A DNA stretch of 64,000 nucleotides from Brachypodium distachyon. Taxonomy: Eukaryota; Streptophyta; Magnoliopsida; Poales; Poaceae. Below, in pieces: positions 1 to 11,377 of this stretch (position 1 is the stretch's first letter; every line of letters begins with the position of its first letter). The stretch is taken from assembly GCF_000005505.3 (NCBI RefSeq), contig NC_016132.3, positions 20,946,501 to 21,010,500 of the forward strand, given 5' to 3'. The notes under the pieces were generated by a model, which saw nothing but the letters and a program-made list of their open reading frames with translations, searched no databases and was not told the DNA's origin. Position numbers and translations under genes: made by a program.

Positions 1-199
1 GCATCCCAGCAGCAGCAGCAGCTAGGCCCTATGGATTGGATCGCAGGATCGAGCAGATCAAAGAGCCGGCTGGGGGCAGCAGGATCTCGGCCCTATGTGA
101 CATTTTCTATGTACGTCCACCAACCCAGCCAACCACTGTCCCCCTGCGACCTTCTACCATGCACGGCACCACGGGGGGCGACAGCACTGCGCAGCCGGC

Positions 200-206
200 T
201 TAAATA
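200..206 (+). promoter_or_regulatory. Candidate TATA box of the laccase gene
   Basis: The word TTAAATA sits about 80 bp upstream of the chosen laccase start codon, a normal distance for a plant TATA box plus short leader. No other TATA-like word lies nearer. Positional inference only. Confidence 0.45.
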
Positions 207-282
207 GCCACTCCAGCCCCTACCACTGATCATGCCACTCACCACCTTGAAGTGCTCACACATACAGGAAGACTTGCATAAA

Positions 283-2383
283 ATGGGTGGTGCTCATCAT
301 GGTCTTCTCCGGTGCGCCTCCCCTGCATGCCTCCACCTGGCCTTCTTCCTCCTCCTCGCCGTGGAGCCGGGCCTCACGGCCGGCCTCACCCGCCGCTACA
401 CGTTCAATGTAAACAATCTTGCGTTAAAGCTCTGTCACATTGTCTTGAAGTTCAATGTTCTGATATATATATGCAGGTGACAATGGCGACAGTGACGCGG
501 CTGTGCCTGACGAAGAGCATCCCGACGGTGAACGGGCAGTTCCCGGGGCCGAAGATCAGCGTGCGGGAGGGCGACCGGCTCGTCGTCAATGTCCACAACA
601 ACATCAACAACAACGTCACCTTCCACTGGTACGTGGCCGGCGCACGTTTACGTTATATATATGAACGTAGTATATACTTTTACGGTTCCTGGGTTCATTA
701 ACGAGGATGTGCATCCATGCGCAACTGCAGGCACGGCGTGAGGCAGCTGCGGAGCGGGTGGGCGGACGGGCCGGCGTACATCACGCAGTGCCCGATCCGT
801 CCGGGGCAGAGCTACGTGTACAGCTTCCGCATCGTCGGGCAGCGCGGCACGCTGTGGTGGCACGCGCATTTCTCCTGGCTCCGGGCGACGCTCCACGGCC
901 CGATGGTCATCCTCCCGCCACTCGGCGTCCCTTACCCGTTCCCTAAGCCCTACAGAGAAGTGCCCCTTATGCTTGGCGAGTGGTTCAACGCTGACCCGGA
1001 GGCCGTGATCAAGCAGGCGCTACAGACCGGTGGAGGCCCCAACGTATCCGATGCCTACACTTTCAACGGCTTCCCTGGCCCAACATACAACTGCTCAGCG
1101 AAGAGTAAGATCTACACGCCCCAGCCAGAACTATATATGTTTTGTTGCCCATGCAAACAGCTCCGTGTTAACGAGTCTGAGAAATTCCCGTGACGTCACA
1201 GGCACGTACAAGCTGAAGGTAAAGCCCGGGAGGACGTACATGCTGCGGCTCATCAACGCGGCGCTCAACGACGAGCTCTTCTTCGCAGTCGCCAACCACA
1301 CGCTGACGGTCGTGCAGGCGGACGCCAGCTACGTGAAGCCGTTCACCGCCAACACGCTCGTCATCTCCCCGGGCCAGACCATGGACGTGCTCCTCACCGC
1401 CGCGGCCAGCACCTCCTCCTCGGCTTTCGCCATCGCCGTCGCGCCCTACACCAACACCGTGGGCACATTTGACAACACCACCGCCATAGCCGTCCTCGAG
1501 TACTCCCCGCAGAGACCCTCCATGCTTCGGAATCTCCCCGCGCCATCCCTCCCGTTGTACAATGACACCAACGCTGTAACCAACTTCTCCTCCAAGTTCC
1601 GGAGCCTGGACAACGCGCGGTACCCCGCACAGGTGCCGATGACAGTGGACCGGCACTTCTTCTTCACTGTTGGGCTCGGGGCCGACCCATGCCAAAGCCC
1701 GATCAATGGTACATGCCAGGGCCCGAACAACACCCGGTTCGCCGCGTCCATCAACAACGTCTCCTTCATCATGCCCAAGACCTCGCTTCTCCAGGCGCAC
1801 TACCAGCGGATGTACAAAGGCGTGCTCATGGCCAACTTCCCCACTGCGCCAGTGCGCAAGTTCAACTACACTGGAACGCCGCCCAACAACACATTTGTCA
1901 CACACGGCACCAGGGTGGTGCCGCTTGCCTTCAACACCACCGTCGAGGTGGTGCTCCAGGACACCAGCATCCAGGGCGCCGAGAGCCATCCGCTGCACTT
2001 GCACGGCTACGACTTTTACGTCGTTGGGACGGGGTTTGGGAACTATGATGCCAACAATGACACCGCCAAGTACAACCTCGTGGATCCGGTGAAGAGGAAT
2101 ACCATCAGCGTGCCCACCGCCGGATGGGTCGCCATCCGGTTCATCGCCGACAATCCCGGTAGGTTTTTGACTTATATAATTCCTCCTCGTAAATTAGTGT
2201 TGACAACAATATTAATTAAACTGCTGACTTCTTGTGTGGGGGCATGCAGGTGTATGGATCATGCACTGTCACTTGGACGTGCACTTGAGTTGGGGTTTGT
2301 CCATGGCATGGCTCGTCAACGACGGGCCGCTACCGAACCAGAAGTTGCCGCCTCCGCCAGCCGATATCCCCAAATGCTCATAG
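283..2383 (+). CDS. LAC: Laccase, secreted multicopper oxidase (5 exons)
   Basis: Exons 283-408, 477-628, 731-1104, 1202-2158 and 2250-2383 join in phase to give 580 residues, the usual plant laccase length. Residues 1 to about 31 form a signal peptide. All four copper-binding blocks are present: HWHG at 92-95, WWHAH at 135-139, HPLHLHG at 480-486 and [12 protein letters not shown] at 542-553, so the T1 and trinuclear centres look intact. Leucine occupies the T1 axial position. Many N-x-S/T sites suggest heavy glycosylation. Laccases oxidise monolignols and other phenolics in the apoplast using O2. I chose the ATG at 283 over the in-frame ATG at 232 because it starts directly before the hydrophobic leader and lies downstream of the TATA-like word. 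Which laccase paralogue this is cannot be settled by eye. Confidence 0.95.
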
Positions 2384-3322
2384 TCCACGACAAATATCCC
2401 TGACGGTTTTGATTCGTGCGACGCATGAATGGAAGTTCAAATTCGTGGTGGTGGACGGATCCACTGCTCGATCGGTTTGACCTGAATGGTGTGCCCGTTC
2501 TGTAAATGTTTGGTTTTGATGCCTCTCTCTCTAGCTCTTGGACAGAAACAAGGTTGATGTAAGAGGCTGAATGGGTCGATGGTGTTGCACGATTCATGTT
2601 GTTATTGTTGTTTTCTTTTGAGGGAATGCTGTAATTCTTTGGTTCCACCTCTTCCTTCTCATTCTGGACATTTGTTAATGTGTATAGTGTATCAAATCAA
2701 AATATAGGCCAGCAAAGTGATTCATTCGAGCATGCAATTCATGGCATCATGTCACAGTCGATATTATTATTTTCCGCGCTCCTTCAATTCTTTGGCCGTC
2801 CGTGAATCGGATATGGGCTTGAAGAGAGGGGCGGGCCATGCTAGGTCCTTGTTCTCATTTTGAAACATTATTATTACTCTTGGGCCTTGGCAAATTGTCC
2901 GGCCTGGGCACATTGTTCGTTAGCTAGTTGAAACTCTTGCGTAGGCAATGCCAAAGCACACGTGAACTTTGAGAATGGCACACGGCCTGTGCAAGTGGAG
3001 CACGGAGTAGTATATTTTTTTAAAGTAACCATGTGGTGCGTACCTCCTGGCGTATCAATGCCCTACACGAGCACACACGGCACTCCACTGACCGTACTCC
3101 GTGATCCATCTCCACGATATGAGCAGACAAATAATGCCTCTCCTGGAGCTTTACCACTTGGCTCGCCAGCCTCGTCCCCCGTCAGTTCTTCTCTTCCGCT
3201 AGCTGATCACTCACCACCTCTGCTAGTTTCTTTCCCCCTCTCCACTTAACAGCCCCACGCCAAGTTTCCAGCTCCCACAAGCTGATCAGAGGAAATTAAG
3301 CGTTAGAAGGCGCGTCTGATCC
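2384..3322. other. Laccase 3' region and DVL upstream region
   Basis: This holds the laccase 3' UTR (to about 2650) and then AT-rich spacer. From about 3170 it becomes CT-rich, as expected for the leader of the next gene. An open frame at 2962-3249 has no recognisable features and is not called. Confidence 0.5.
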
Positions 3323-3547
3323 ATGGAGTTCCGCGCAGGGGACAGCAAGTGCAGGCTGCTGTCCACGAAGAGAAGCTGGAAAGGAGCAATGGCCCCGGCC
3401 AAGCACGGCGGCGGCAAGATCAGCGGCGGGTCGTCGTCGTCGTCTTTCCCGCGGCGGTGCGCGCGGCTCGTCAGGGAGCAGCGCGCGCGGTTCTACATCG
3501 CGCGCCGCTGCGTCGCCATGCTCGCGTGCTGGCGCCACTACTCCTGA
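3323..3547 (+). CDS. DVL: DVL/ROTUNDIFOLIA-like micropeptide
   Basis: An intronless frame of 74 residues. The last 30 residues match the conserved RTF domain of the plant-specific DEVIL/ROTUNDIFOLIA-LIKE family: RLVREQRARFYIARRC, followed by a hydrophobic stretch and the terminal CWRHYS. The N-terminal half is basic and serine/glycine-rich, which is normal because only the C-terminal domain is conserved. Family members act at the plasma membrane and restrict polar cell proliferation when over-expressed, altering leaf, fruit and inflorescence shape. The start codon is the first ATG in frame and follows a CT-rich leader. Such genes are often missed by annotation pipelines because of their size. 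Confidence 0.93.
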   Translation: MEFRAGDSKCRLLSTKRSWKGAMAPAKHGGGKISGGSSSSSFPRRCARLVREQRARFYIARRCVAMLACWRHYS

Positions 3548-4284
3548 AATGTATGTATGTACTACTACGAGTATGATACTACTATCACATACTGGGGAAA
3601 CAAACACCCGGCGGAGAAGTGGTTCCAGTGAGATTGATTAATTTGTTCCTCCTAATTGACATATACGTCTGGGTTTTGTATGTGTTAGGAAGGGGTTCAT
3701 GAGAGATGAAAATCAACGTTCTTGTTTGAATCCCTTTTGCCTTTCCATGTGGAGAACACATTTCATCGAGAAAACCAATACTGTCAGGCCAGGGCTTGAA
3801 ATTGCAAGTTTTAATTACAGCTTTTGTTGTTGCGAGTACAGTAAGAAAGGAAATCAAAAGACCAGAACAGAGAGAGGCCAGGGCGGAGCAGCGGTGCAGC
3901 AGCTGCTGCTTTAGCGCTTTACTGTTCTGACCAGCAATATGGCTCTGCATGCAACCTCTTGACTGTTGAGTCCAGTGAGCGCTGACGCCGACACGCCGTG
4001 ATTTATCACGCCCTAAACGACGCCAGTCCGTACCTGAGAATTCTGTTACTACATCCTATGGCTCGCAACTTGCCAGCCGCACCACAGCTAAAAGGAAAAG
4101 GCTCCTCCTTTGGACAGTAGGACCAGATAAGATCGATCGATGCAAGTGATAAGAGGGGGCAGTGTACTTCGTCATGGCCTCCCCCCCTACGCCTGGCTAC
4201 CGGTGCTAGACTGCATCATATCAAACACAACAAGGACATGCAGAAGGATAAGTGGTTATATATTGTTAGATAAGGCTAGTACTA
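3548..4284. other. DVL 3' UTR and spacer
   Basis: No coding sequence recognised. Several open frames on both strands lack family similarity or initiation context. Part is presumably DVL 3' UTR. Confidence 0.5.
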
Positions 4285-4424
4285 CGTCCGTTTCTAAATA
4301 TAAGAAGTTTTTTTTTTCCACTACAAACTTGATCAAATTTGAAAAAGGAACCACTGCAAGAGAGTATCATTTACGCTTTCCACTTAATTTAACGTACATT
4401 CGGAGTATTATCCTAGGGACGAAG
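4285..4424. mobile_element. Degenerate Stowaway-like MITE
   Basis: The left end (CGTCCGTTTCTAAATATAAG, preceded by TA) resembles the common grass Stowaway terminus. The right end, CCTAGGGACGAAG before TA, is a decayed counterpart. The interior shows little pairing, so the call is tentative. Confidence 0.4.
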
Positions 4425-4557
4425 TATTTTGGTTTGGTACTGCACAATATACTCACTCGAAATTCCTTAACTATACTGGGTTTTGGTAAGGCACAAGAAC
4501 TTCCTCCAATTGTTGGGTTTTGCTAAGGTACAACCAGCCAATCTCTTTAAACATATA

Positions 4558-4671
4558 CTCCCTCCGTTCCATATTAAGTGACTCAAATTTATTTAAATAT
4601 ATACGTATCTATACACTAAAATACGTATATATACATGTAATATTTCGGGACTTAATATGGGACGGAGAGAG
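4558..4671. mobile_element. Stowaway MITE
   Basis: 114 bp with terminal inverted repeats: CTCCCTCCGTTCCATATTAA on the left, matched on the right by TTAATATGGGACGGAGAGAG. TA target duplications lie at 4556-4557 and 4672-4673. It is a non-autonomous Tc1/mariner element. Confidence 0.92.
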
Positions 4672-4906
4672 TATGTTTTACGCGTGAGAAATGTCCAAAT
4701 CTCTTAGCGTTGGCAATATGAAGTGCGGGCGTGCCAGTATAAGGACAAAGTAGGAAACTTTGCACTCTTTATTATTACTTCACGAGAGCATACAAATTTC
4801 TCTTTTTCATATATTCCCTATATTACATCTGACATGTTGACGACGATTGTGAGGATTCTTGATTCCCAGAGTCTCGAGAGAACTCTAGTTAATTACATCC
4901 ATGGAC

Positions 4907-5994
4907 TTATATCCATGGAAAACCTCCGATTAAACTGCACCAAATGGTCATCATCGCCAAACCTTCTACTTTTTTTTTATCCTCCAAGGGTGTACAAAAT
5001 GCAGGTAATTGTGAATAATTGGCCACCAATCTGCCATGTTTTACAAATGCTATCTCCAAAGGATGTTTTGCTCTGTCATCCATGAATAGGAAGTATCTTG
5101 CCTCGTCGGTCAAGATATAGAATTTCCGGCCTGTAGAGGTAAATCACCGAACAATATGTGCGTAGCCTTGTAAAGTGCTGATCATGGCGACTTAATTATT
5201 CCACAGTACACGTGCATGAGGAGGTCAACATTCGTAGCTTTGTAGATCTTCACAAATTTTGCCATGGTGACAATGGTCCATCCATGACGACGACACGGCG
5301 CCGGGTAGAGCCATGGATGCCATATAAAATCCTTCTCTTCATGTAGTACGGTAATCATCCGCGGCGATGACACGGCGCCGGGTTGAGCCGCGGATGTTAC
5401 AAGTGTATAGAACACATATAGCCGGTGGTCTATCCATGACGACGTCGCAGCGTCGGGTAGAGCCATGGATGCCACAAAAAATCTTTCTCGGACCAAATGA
5501 TCATCCGCGACGACGACACGGCGCCGGGTAAAATCGCGGACATCACAAAACATATATCAATGGTGGTCCATCCATGGCGACGTCACGGCGCCGGGTAGAG
5601 CCATAGATGCCACAAAAAATCTCTTTCTCGTATCAAATGATCATCCGCGACGACGACACGGCGCTAGGTAGAGTCGCGGACGTCAGAAACATCTATCGGT
5701 GGTGGTTCATCCATGGCGACGACACGGCGCCAGGTAGAGCCATGGATGCCACAAAAATCAAGAAATAGCCTGCGACTAGAGAGAAGAAGAACACAAAACA
5801 AAAATGCGCATGTCACCTTGATACAATTTACTCACCATATGGTCGCGCCATCGACAACTCTCGAGAGAGCCACCAGCTGAATGAACTTTGTTGCAAGTGA
5901 GATGTGTAGAATGGAAATGGACCTGTGTATGTGTGTGAGACGATGGAGTGATGCGTACGTGAGAGTGTTCTCCCTTTTTTCCTTTTTTCTTCCT
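4907..5994 (-). other. Possible minus-strand transcription unit of unknown function
   Basis: A TATA-like box at 6016-6025 (minus) is followed by a CT-rich leader, an ATG near 5854 (start of a short MARPY frame) with a plausible GTGAGT donor, and then open segments at 5182-5553 (123 codons) and 4907-5113 (68 codons). The 5182-5553 frame runs through the palindromic array and is partly built from it. The 4907-5113 segment (containing EARYFLFMDD and FVKHGRLVANYSQLP) reads like real protein, but I do not recognise the family. The two segments are separated by stops. It could be a decayed gene or a spliced non-coding transcript. Confidence 0.3.
5278..5750. repeat. Array of seven palindromic modules with two alternating stem types
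   Basis: Seven modules of about 43 bp start near 5278, 5356, 5430, 5502, 5568, 5641 and 5707, about 72 bp apart. Each has an inverted 8-9 bp arm around a shared core close to GACACGGCGCCGGGTAGAG. Odd modules have arms CATCCATGG / CCATGGATG. Even modules have CATCCGCGA / TCGCGGATG. The arms differ between types at three positions, and each change is matched by its complement in the opposite arm. The order is strictly A-B-A-B-A-B-A. Modules 1, 2 and 7 pair perfectly over 8-9 bp or more; the others have one or two mismatches. Confidence 0.85.
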
Positions 5995-6015
5995 TCACCT
6001 TGAACCAACAGTGGT

Positions 6016-6025
6016 CTTTTTATAG
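6016..6025 (-). promoter_or_regulatory. TATA-like box for a minus-strand transcript
   Basis: On the minus strand this reads CTATAAAAAG, a good plant TATA box, followed by a CT-rich stretch typical of a grass leader. It would start a transcript entering the palindromic array. Confidence 0.4.
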
Positions 6026-6765
6026 CTCAGTCCTCCGGACGCCATCCGTTAGGATAAAGATCAGCATCGTTGCAACGGCTCGATACTTATCTCTAATTTC
6101 CAGGAATAGTTCCGTTCGAAGGTGCATATCTAGTTGATGCGTAACTTAAGCTGGCCTGGCTAGATATCTGCGTGCTTTTCTCTCTCGCTAGTATATTCTA
6201 GTATATTCTGGCCGGTAGATAACTTAAACTGATGTTTAGTTGAAGTATATCTCGCTAGTACTGCTAGCTGATCTGTTGGCCCATGCATGCCTGGTTCCTT
6301 TACGTGACAATTAAACACATGTACATGTACTAGTGTCTATACTTCAGACTCCACAAACTCTAATACGAGAATTCTCTCTTTTGTTTTAAATCCTTGCCAA
6401 AGATCAGCTTATCAATACAAGGAGCTAGCTTATGTTGCCATACATATATACGTGAAGCTCAATAAACCCGAAGCCTGTTCATCAATCAGACCCAATATAT
6501 ACTGAAATAAAGTTGACGTTCATACATCATCAATTTTCCCTGGCCTCATGCAGTCGTGACAAAAAATATGATCAAACAGAGTATTTATCTTTTCTTTAGT
6601 TTCGTAGCAATGCACCAAGATTGTGCTACATGTGAAAAGTAGTGATTGGACTCCCCTACGGGTGATGCCAATCCTAAGGACTGACAGCCTCGACGATGAC
6701 GTATGAAAACATAACGATGGTTAGAAAGGGATTGGGTGTTTTTTTTTTGAAAAACTTACGAGATA
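6026..6765. other. Intergenic, nothing recognised
   Basis: AT-rich sequence without coding potential. It may contain the upstream region of the minus-strand unit. Confidence 0.4.
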
Positions 6766-6866
6766 CTCTCTCCGATTCATAATAAGTAATAAGTGTCGGG
6801 GATTTGTACTAACGTTAGTACAATTTCATACTAAATCTCTGACACTTATTATGGATTGGAGAAAAT
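6766..6866. mobile_element. Stowaway-like MITE
   Basis: About 100 bp. The left end CTCTCTCCGATTCATAATAA is mirrored by ACACTTATTATGGATTGGAG on the right, and TA precedes the left end. The interior also folds back (CTAACGTTAG centre). The right border is uncertain by a few bases. Confidence 0.72.
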
Positions 6867-7490
6867 ACTATAAACCAATGAAGGGGGAGGAGGGGGGTAC
6901 AATGCTCTCACAAAGAGAGCAGGTACAAGTGGTGCCATGGTGCACAAATTGGAGACATGAAAACTAGAAACGTCTCGAAGACGAAGAAGATGACAACTAG
7001 AGCCTCGTGGTGGGTTGGAGAATCTAGGGATGAAGTCGGCGCTCCGATCAACTGCAGTGGGAGAATCAACCTGAATGGAGGAGATTCAACGTCAACAGAA
7101 TGGTGATCATCTTGCCTACTTTCAAGCATGCAACAAAAACACTTACAAGAAATAAACTTAACACCATGTCGACGATGCTCTAAAGCCCAACAAATTACGA
7201 TAACAATCCAGTGTTGCAGAGCGAAGGATTCATCCCTCATGTTACCATCAAGGTTTTTCTTACCAGTGCACACAACAAGAACACTGATCTCATTGAGGTA
7301 ATCAACATCATGGAACACAAGATCTACCTCTGCAACAACAACAAGAATGATGTGTGATGACGATGACACATGCGAACTACTTCGATCGCGGTCTTCCTCC
7401 TTGATAGCTTGTGCCCACTGTGTTTGGCAGCCAGGTCGGCTTGTGTTGTCCTAAGGGCTGTCATCCGCGACGGCTTTTAGAAATGTTGTA
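6867..7490. other. Intergenic; unrecognised 153-codon minus-strand frame
   Basis: A minus-strand open frame at 6908-7369 gives a hydrophobic, low-complexity protein that I do not recognise. There is no promoter or splice evidence for it, so it is probably chance. Confidence 0.3.
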
Positions 7491-7613
7491 CTCCTTCCGT
7501 CGAACAAAAGATATCTCAAGTTTGTCAAAATTTGTATGTATTTAGACATGACTTAGTGTATAAATGCATTCAAATTTAGTCAAAATTGAGACATCCTTTG
7601 TTGGACGGAGGAG
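7491..7613. mobile_element. Stowaway MITE
   Basis: 123 bp. The left end CTCCTTCCGTCGAACAAAAG is mirrored by CTTTGTTGGACGGAGGAG, with TA at 7489-7490 and 7614-7615. It lies upstream of the FKBP gene. Confidence 0.9.
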
Positions 7614-8923
7614 TAGTTTTTTTTTCAATTTTTTTAATTAACTGGGCATCGAAACTTTAGATGAGGCAAAGATTTTTAGCTCCGTTTGAAAAGAAGACGG
7701 AGAAGGAGAGCAGCATCAAACCCGTCGTCTTGACAAGCACGAGGAGCCGCATACGGTGCACACCGGTTGATCCATCACTGATCCCACAATCCCACTCGAC
7801 TGAAACGAGCCATCAGATGAAGATCCCAACGGCAACGGGCGCGGCCAACAAGAGCGACGCCTCAGGCTTCGATTAGATTTGGAATAAGATCGGCCCAATG
7901 GGCCGTGGCCAGCAACGCTAGTCGCTAGTGAGGCACGTCACTGCACTCGCCGTGACGTCACGTGAAGGCGAAGCCATCCTCGGATCGCATTCGGCATTCC
8001 CTGATTCTGATTCCCTCCCTTCCAGATCTATCCACTATCGTCTCTTCCTCCTCTCCCGTCTTCCTCTCCAAATTCCACTCGGCCTCTCTCCTACCCACCC
8101 CCGGTAAGGTACGTGCCGCATGCCCGCATCCGTCACCCTCCTCTCTGCCGATTCTCCTCCGCTCTCCCCTTCTAATCCCCCCCATGCCACTCCCCTCGGC
8201 AGGTTCTCTCCGTTGCCACTGCAGTCGCTGTATCCCTTATTGGCTTTCCTCTCCCCAATTCGTAGCGGCCGGATCCGAGGTAAATTCTACTCCGTACCTC
8301 CTATCCTATGCCTGATTTTCCATGAACGGACATAGAGCAGTCGAGGTTTAACACTGTTTTAGGACTCTCAGGTTACTTGGAGCTGTATAGATGCGGCTGT
8401 AGCATGTGGCTAGTTTGTAGGTTTACAGAAATTCATTCTGGGAGAAGATTCCCTGATGGGGATGGACATCCTAAGTGGGCTGTACCATTAATTGTGATTG
8501 TGTTCTCTAGGAGATGAGACTGCATTTTGCAATTTTGTTATGGGAAACATGCTGTGTTGTGTCTGGGAGCGAAATATTTAGTGGGTTTTACACTCGAACA
8601 TCCAGCATTCGATAGGATCTTTGACCTTAATAAAAGCTGTGCTAGTGGACTTTCATCTAAACAAGTGTTTGATAGGATCTTCAATCTACTAACATGATCA
8701 TTTGTTGCAATATCAATCCCCAACTGTGAAACTTCAAATATGAGGTCCAACGAGACTTTTAAATTGGCTTCAACATTTTGAGACCAATGAATTTGGAAAA
8801 ACGAATGAACTGGCCATTCTCCTGTTTCAACTGCGTTCGCCTTTTACTCTTATAGGTTCTCTTAAGATTACCCTGATGTTCTGTTTTGTCTTTCTTTCAG
8901 AATCTCCTTTCAACATCAAGGTA

Positions 8924-10531
8924 ATGGCAGAGACCGTAGATTTAACAGGGGATGGAGGTGTCCTTAAGACGGTGGTTAGGAAAGCAAAGGATGATGCCAT
9001 AAGTCCATCTGATAGCCTTCCCTTGGTTGATGGTACTGCAGTTAATATATTGTGCTGAGCAAATCATAGACATAATAGTTTATTTATTCTATTTGCTTGC
9101 GCGATTTTCAGGTGGTTAAGTTAGGGTAGATGTTTTTTTTTATTTCTCCATTCAGCTACTGTGTAACGGCTATACACTCTTTTTTGTGGTACTGTGATTT
9201 GATGATTTCAAATTTCAGTGTCTCCTGTCCTCCATAGTACATGACATACAAATCTATCTTATTATGTTAGTCTTCATAGTGCTACAAGACACACAAGTAT
9301 AAACATTATCTTTCTACCCATATGCAGTTCATTATGAAGGTACACTGGCTGAAAACGGTGAAGTTTTTGACACCACACATGAAGACAATTCTATTTTCTC
9401 ATTTGAAGTTGGGCAGGGAGCTGTCATTAAAGCATGGGATTTGGCCTTAAGAACTATGAAGGTCTGAGTGTTCTCATTGCTTCTCACTCTGATCATCTCG
9501 AAAGCTTTTTCTCTAATATGGTTGGCTTATTGGGATGTTGAAGGTTGGAGAAGTTGCAAAAATAACATGCAAGCCAGAATATGCGTATGGAAGTGCAGGC
9601 TCGCCACCAGAGATACCGGCAAAGTCTGTTTGCTATTTCACCCCTCACTAGATGGTTGTTGAGCTTTGCCAGGTCGAAATTTTCTGTAACCGGATCTGCT
9701 TTGTTTCTGCAGTGCAACTCTCATTTTTGAGGTGGAGTTACTGGCCTGCAAGCCAAGGAAAGGTTCAAGTCTAGGCAGTGTATCTGATGAGAAAGCCAGG
9801 CTAGAGTAAGATATCTCCAAATGTTTTCTCTTTGATATTTACCACATCAAGTACCCAATAATCAGACGGTGGTCGACACAATCCTCGATGAAGCTGATCT
9901 GTGGAGGCTGACACTTGGCGCAGGGGCTAAGGGGTTGAGTACTCTTCCTCTGCTTGATAACATCTCTAGATAACCATAGCTTTTTCTCTACCTTATATAG
10001 TTTCCCCTGTCCTTTAATGTTTTTATGAGGTTAGTCGAGCTCTTGCTTCGTTTTCTGTTGGCACCTCTGGTGGTTGTGTAGCTTTTAAGTCACTTTGGCC
10101 ATCTTCTTCTATTACAAAAGGTGTGTTTGAGAAAACAAAGTACCTAATAATCATTTCAAACTGCAAAATCTGACAGGACATAAAAACTAGATATGTATCC
10201 TCTGGCTACTGTCTAGACGTCTAGTACATGCTTGAGATGAGTAGTGTAACGCTGGAGGCGTCATGTTAGTATCTATGATCCACTTCGTAATCAAGTGTGA
10301 TAAGTTGAGGTTATGTACGATTGTTTACTTTCCAACGTCTGTTACCACCAAAAGTAAATGAAATTTTGATACATATATTTCAATAGGGAGCTTAAGAAAC
10401 AGAGGGAGCTAGCTGCTGCTACCAAAGAGGAAGAGAAGAAGAGGAGGGAGGAAGCAAAGGCTGCTGCAGCAGCTCGTGTGCAAGCCAAACTTGATGCAAA
10501 GAAGGGCAAGGGAAAAGGAAAGGGCAAATAG
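8924..10531 (+). CDS. FKBP20-1: FKBP20-1-like peptidyl-prolyl cis-trans isomerase (5 coding exons)
   Basis: Coding exons 8924-9032, 9328-9461, 9544-9623, 9713-9805 and 10387-10531 give 186 residues. A GC-rich 5' UTR exon probably ends at 8279 and joins at 8901, so the leader has an intron. After a short N-terminus ([15 protein letters not shown]) comes one FKBP domain at about residues 36-115, with [35 protein letters not shown] and [10 protein letters not shown] lysine/glutamate/alanine-rich helix and a KGKGKGK tail follow. This order and length match plant FKBP20-1, a single-domain immunophilin with a basic, probably nuclear-targeting tail. It catalyses proline isomerisation; the specific clients are not evident. 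All splice sites are GT/AG and phases agree. Confidence 0.95.
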
Positions 10532-11377
10532 ATTACACGGCTTATATAGTTTGCTGCTGAGTGCTAACTATTGTAACCTAGAAAATAATCTTCATAAAGC
10601 AACGTACTGCAAGATTGCTTATTAGCTAGCGTGCCTGGGGATGCTTATGTTATTCCACATTATGGCCGTACTGAAAAGACTAAACAATTGCAATAATCTA
10701 AACGCTTCTGTCCGAGTAACTAATTATTGGGCAACAATGACATTTTCGTGCTGATAGTCTAACGAATGCATGCTCGAATGTTGAGCTTTGAACTGCAGCA
10801 CCACGCTAACCTGAGCTGCAGACGACCTCGCAACAGAGCTTTCGTAAGTAAATTGCCCAAATGGCACATACTTGAGCTCATGATAAACAGGTGTTACATG
10901 TGTGCACACATTTTTTTCCCCATCAATCTATAACAAATGCAACATATACTTTGAACCGAGCGTGCAAAAATGATCTTAGAAAAATTGATTTCATGTCCCT
11001 TTCATGCATACATGGCTTTCAAACACCTCAGTATGTACACTTTACAACAGAATTACATTGGTTAAATCTTCTGTGTGCAAGTACAGCCTACTCCAGATTA
11101 TGAGCAGGGGAACAGTGATTTTTCTGTGTGTGAAGAATGAAAAAACTACTAGGTCAACATTTTCACGTCCAAACTCAGAAGAGGCCCCTGGAGCTGCAAT
11201 CCAATTCTACTGTATCTTACAGTCCAGGGTTTTAACTTTTAAGACGTATCTGCTGACCTGTTACAATCCAAAATAGTTCAGAAATGACATATTTTAACTG
11301 TCAAATAGTAACACAGACATCGTTTCACATATTGGCAACAACGTACCTACTGTGAATGTAATGTTATCTTGCATAAA
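10532..11377. other. Convergent 3' regions of the FKBP and DHHC genes
   Basis: The two neighbouring genes converge here, so the stretch should hold both 3' UTRs and poly(A) sites. No further gene is seen. Confidence 0.6.

Noticed and set aside
1168..2004. 278-codon minus-strand frame opposite the laccase
   Set aside because: Antisense shadow of the GC-rich laccase exon 4; low-complexity composition and no domain.
5278..5750. CRISPR-like array
   Set aside because: The genome is clearly a plant nuclear genome, the repeats are imperfect palindromes, the spacers are similar to each other and no cas genes exist.
6908..7369. 153-codon minus-strand frame as a gene
   Set aside because: No recognisable family, promoter or splice context; AT-rich intergenic DNA.
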